Shown piece by piece: positions 35,314 to 37,807 of a DNA stretch of 37,807 nt (within the stretch, counting starts at the first letter, position 1; every line of letters begins with the position of its first letter). Both the position numbers and the translations under genes were made by a program. This DNA is from an uncultured Gammaproteobacteria bacterium (GTDB lineage Bacteria > Pseudomonadota > Gammaproteobacteria > Pseudomonadales > Azotimanducaceae), in the NCBI GenBank assembly GCA_913050035.1, contig CAJXAC010000018.1, forward strand, positions 1 through 37,807. The letters are read 5' to 3'. The notes under the pieces were generated by a model, which had not been told where the DNA came from, ran no database searches, and saw only the letters and a list, made by a program, of their open reading frames with translations.

Positions 35314-36591
35314 ATGCAGCAAACGCGTGAAAACTTAATTGAAGAATTTAGCTGGCGAGGACTGATCGCTCAGGTTTCCAATGAAGAAAAGTTGGTCGAT
35401 CATCTTGAACAGCCTCGCAGTGTCTATTGCGGATTTGATCCCACGGCAGACAGCTTACATATTGGTTCGCTTGTGCCGCTTCTGGCCCTAAAGCGCTTTC
35501 AATTGGCCGGTCATAGGCCTGTCTTGCTGCTGGGTGGTGCGACTGGGTTGGTTGGAGACCCCTCAGGCCGGGATGATGAACGCAGCCTGAATCAGAGCGA
35601 GACCGTAGGTCAGTGGGTTGAGTCGTTGCGGACCCAGGTCAGCCGGTTTCTTGATTTTGAGGGTCCGGCAGGTGCCGCAGTCTGCAATAACCTCGATTGG
35701 ACCCAAGAATTAGACGTTATATCCTTTCTTCGGGACATCGGTAAGCACTTCTCAGTCAACGCTATGGTGCAGCGGGAATCCGTTAAGGCGCGTATAGAGC
35801 GAGAAGGCCAGGGCATATCTTATACAGAGTTCAGTTACATGCTGTTGCAGGCGATGGACTTTCTAGAGTTGGCCCGCCGCGAAGACTGTCTAGTGCAGAT
35901 TGGTGGTAGTGACCAATGGGGCAATATAGTTTCTGGTATTGATCTGATTCGTCGACATATGGGCAAGGAAGCCTATGCGCTGACTATGCCCTTGGTGACC
36001 AAGGCAGATGGCAGCAAATTTGGGAAAACGGCAGCTGGTGCGGTTTGGCTCGATTCCAGCAAAACATCCCCATACTCTTTCTATCAGTTTTGGTTTAACA
36101 GCGCCGATGCCGACGTGGAGAAATTTCTCAAGCTTTTCACCTTTATGAGTCAGCAGAAAATCCACGATTTGGTGGAACACTCCGCCCAAGCGCCGGAAAA
36201 GAGAATTGCGCAACGAGAGTTGGCGCGACAAGTCACGAGCATGGTGCATGGTGATGATGCGGTAGATTCTGCAGAACGGATCAGTGACAGCTTATTCGGT
36301 GGTGATGAGGCTAACCTGCAGCGCGTTGACCTTCTGCAATTACAGCAGGATGGCATCGACAGCGTGGTGGTAGAGCAAGACTCGGGGCTGTTAAATGCGA
36401 TGGTCGCCGCTGGAGCGGCTAAGTCCACTGGTGAGGCGCGGAAGTTGGTGCAAGGGAAGGGCGTGCGCTTGAATGGCCAAGTTGTGGATGACCCAAAATT
36501 TACGCTCAACTTTGGCGAAGCCTACTTCGACAGCTTCTTCGTGTTGCGCAAGGGTAAAAAGCAGCATTATTTGTTGGTGCGAAGCGATTAA
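35314..36591 (+). CDS. tyrS: Tyrosyl-tRNA synthetase
   Basis: Charges tRNA-Tyr. It has 425 residues (E. coli 424). The class I motifs are present: the HIGH-type LHIGSL in CGFDPTADSLHIGSLVPLLALKRF and the KMSKS-type KFGKT in ADGSKFGKTAAGAVWLD. Tyrosine-site segments YTEFSYMLLQAMDF and IGGSDQWGNI lie between, and a C-terminal S4 RNA-binding domain occupies about 355-425. ATG 35314 gives the family N-terminus; the in-frame TTG 35293 would add seven unconserved residues. An AAGGA lies 13 nt upstream, rather far. The rRNA operon follows directly, as in Pseudomonas. Confidence 0.97.
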   Translation: MQQTRENLIEEFSWRGLIAQVSNEEKLVDHLEQPRSVYCGFDPTADSLHIGSLVPLLALKRFQLAGHRPVLLLGGATGLVGDPSGRDDERSLNQSETVGQWVESLRTQVSRFLDFEGPAGAAVCNNLDWTQELDVISFLRDIGKHFSVNAMVQRESVKARIEREGQGISYTEFSYMLLQAMDFLELARREDCLVQIGGSDQWGNIVSGIDLIRRHMGKEAYALTMPLVTKADGSKFGKTAAGAVWLDSSKTSPYSFYQFWFNSADADVEKFLKLFTFMSQQKIHDLVEHSAQAPEKRIAQRELARQVTSMVHGDDAVDSAERISDSLFGGDEANLQRVDLLQLQQDGIDSVVVEQDSGLLNAMVAAGAAKSTGEARKLVQGKGVRLNGQVVDDPKFTLNFGEAYFDSFFVLRKGKKQHYLLVRSD

Positions 36592-36601
36592 TCCGCGGGT
36601 T

Positions 36602-36663
36602 AAAAGTATCTTTTAAAAAATAGTTTCTTTTTTGCTTGCACCTCACTTTGAGATACGTATTAT
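36602..36663 (+). promoter_or_regulatory. rRNA operon P1-type promoter with UP element
   Basis: TTGCAC (36636-36641), a 16-nt spacer and TATTAT (36658-36663) form the core. Upstream, 36602-36634 is almost pure A/T with A and T tracts, as in UP elements bound by the RNA polymerase alpha subunit. After the -10 comes ACGCCTCCC, a C/G-rich discriminator like those of stringently regulated rrn promoters. Transcription should start near 36670. Confidence 0.75.
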
Positions 36664-36674
36664 ACGCCTCCCTT

Positions 36675-36714
36675 GCCGCTGAGCTGAAAGCAGAAGCGGC
36701 AGTTCTTTAAGAAT
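36675..36714 (+). promoter_or_regulatory. rrn leader antitermination site (boxB-like hairpin and boxA)
   Basis: GCCGCT (36675-36680) pairs with AGCGGC (36695-36700), with an inner GCT/AGC stem, forming a boxB-like hairpin. It is followed 2 nt later by TTCTTTAAGAAT (36703-36714), close to the rrn boxA core CTCTTTAACAAT bound by NusB-S10. The order boxB then boxA, just after the transcription start, matches rrn leaders. Confidence 0.7.
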
Positions 36715-37006
36715 TTATAGCAAGTACATAGCGCAACTTTGTTGGCGTTAGAGCGAGAACAGTGAGTCTTCAAAGGCAAGCAAATCCTCGATTTAACGAC
36801 CGCAGCCGCACGCAAAAGGCTTTTGCGAAAGACTATTTGCAACGGGTAAAACTGGTAAGCAAATGGCAGCGGGGAAAAGTTGTAGCAAAGTACAAACAAG
36901 CCATTCGTGTGGGAACACGTAATTCGTTTTGAGTAAATGATTCTAGCATCATGGCGGCGCCAAAAGATTTCGATCTGCAAGCGTTGCTGAAAGCTAATAC
37001 CTTTTT
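36715..37006 (+). other. 16S rRNA leader (removed during processing)
   Basis: This stretch has no gene; it is the transcribed spacer between boxA and the mature 16S 5' end. A 7-bp hairpin CGCAAAA/TTTTGCG with a GGC loop (36811-36827) is the clearest structure. The RNase III stem partner would lie beyond the 3' end of 16S, outside the window. Antisense open frames here (for example 36660-36980) have no homology. Confidence 0.6.

Positions 37007-37807
<801 letters not shown>

Overview
This window is a stretch of core chromosome from a gammaproteobacterium. The gene order rlmE-ftsH-folP-glmM-tpiA-secG-tRNA-Leu-tRNA-fMet-rimP-nusA-infB-rbfA-truB-rpsO-pnp, the dksA-gluQ-regulator-pcnB group, and the erpA-anmK-M23-tyrS-rrn end all recall Pseudomonas and the former Cellvibrionales (Pseudomonadales in the broad sense). 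The 16S rRNA portion is gammaproteobacterial but carries unusual paired substitutions, so a poorly sampled lineage is likely. I do not name a genus. There are no insertion sequences, phage genes, CRISPR arrays or integrases, and coding density is high.

Layout. 1-2099 (+): the C-terminal half of carB and greA. 2170-3247: divergent yhbY (-) and rlmE (+). 3382-8822 (+): ftsH, folP, glmM, tpiA, secG. 8837-9068 (+): tRNA-Leu(GAG) and an initiator tRNA-fMet that has its own near-consensus promoter. 9069-9366: no gene, but two terminator hairpins with several further hairpins between them. 9367-17823 (+): rimP-nusA-infB-rbfA-truB-rpsO-pnp, the transcription, translation and RNA-turnover operon. 17867-26234 (-): read in the direction of transcription, dksA, gluQ, a CbrB-like regulator, pcnB, a deoxynucleoside kinase, pgi and acs. 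26404-28280 (+): an aminotransferase and sfsA. 28302-31063 (-): hemJ-hemL-adenosine kinase. 31168-32705 (+): a DUF6776-like membrane protein, a bactofilin and erpA. 32729-35142 (-): anmK and an M23 peptidase. 35314-36591 (+): tyrS. 36602-37807 (+): rRNA promoter with UP element, boxB/boxA leader, and the first 801 nt of 16S rRNA.

Functional themes: RNA and protein quality control (FtsH, RlmE, GreA, NusA, PNPase, poly(A) polymerase), ribosome assembly (YhbY, RimP, RbfA, TruB, S15, IF2), envelope precursors and remodelling (GlmM, AnmK, M23 peptidase, bactofilin), heme synthesis (HemL, HemJ), Fe-S assembly (ErpA), and central carbon metabolism (TpiA, Pgi, Acs).

Most of the window is ordinary. 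The points that stand out are: (i) a CbrB-like AAA+ regulator that has lost the GAFTGA loop and key receiver residues and has no sensor kinase gene beside it; (ii) pcnB, which appears to start at a non-canonical CTG overlapping the upstream stop codon behind a well-placed Shine-Dalgarno, recalling the AUU start of E. coli pcnB; (iii) a hairpin-rich, terminator-bounded RNA segment between tRNA-fMet and rimP; (iv) compensatory changes in 16S rRNA that fall inside the universal 338/341 primer and EUB338 probe site; (v) a U1:U72 mismatch in the initiator tRNA; and (vi) absence of cbrA, folK, panB and panC from positions where relatives usually carry them.
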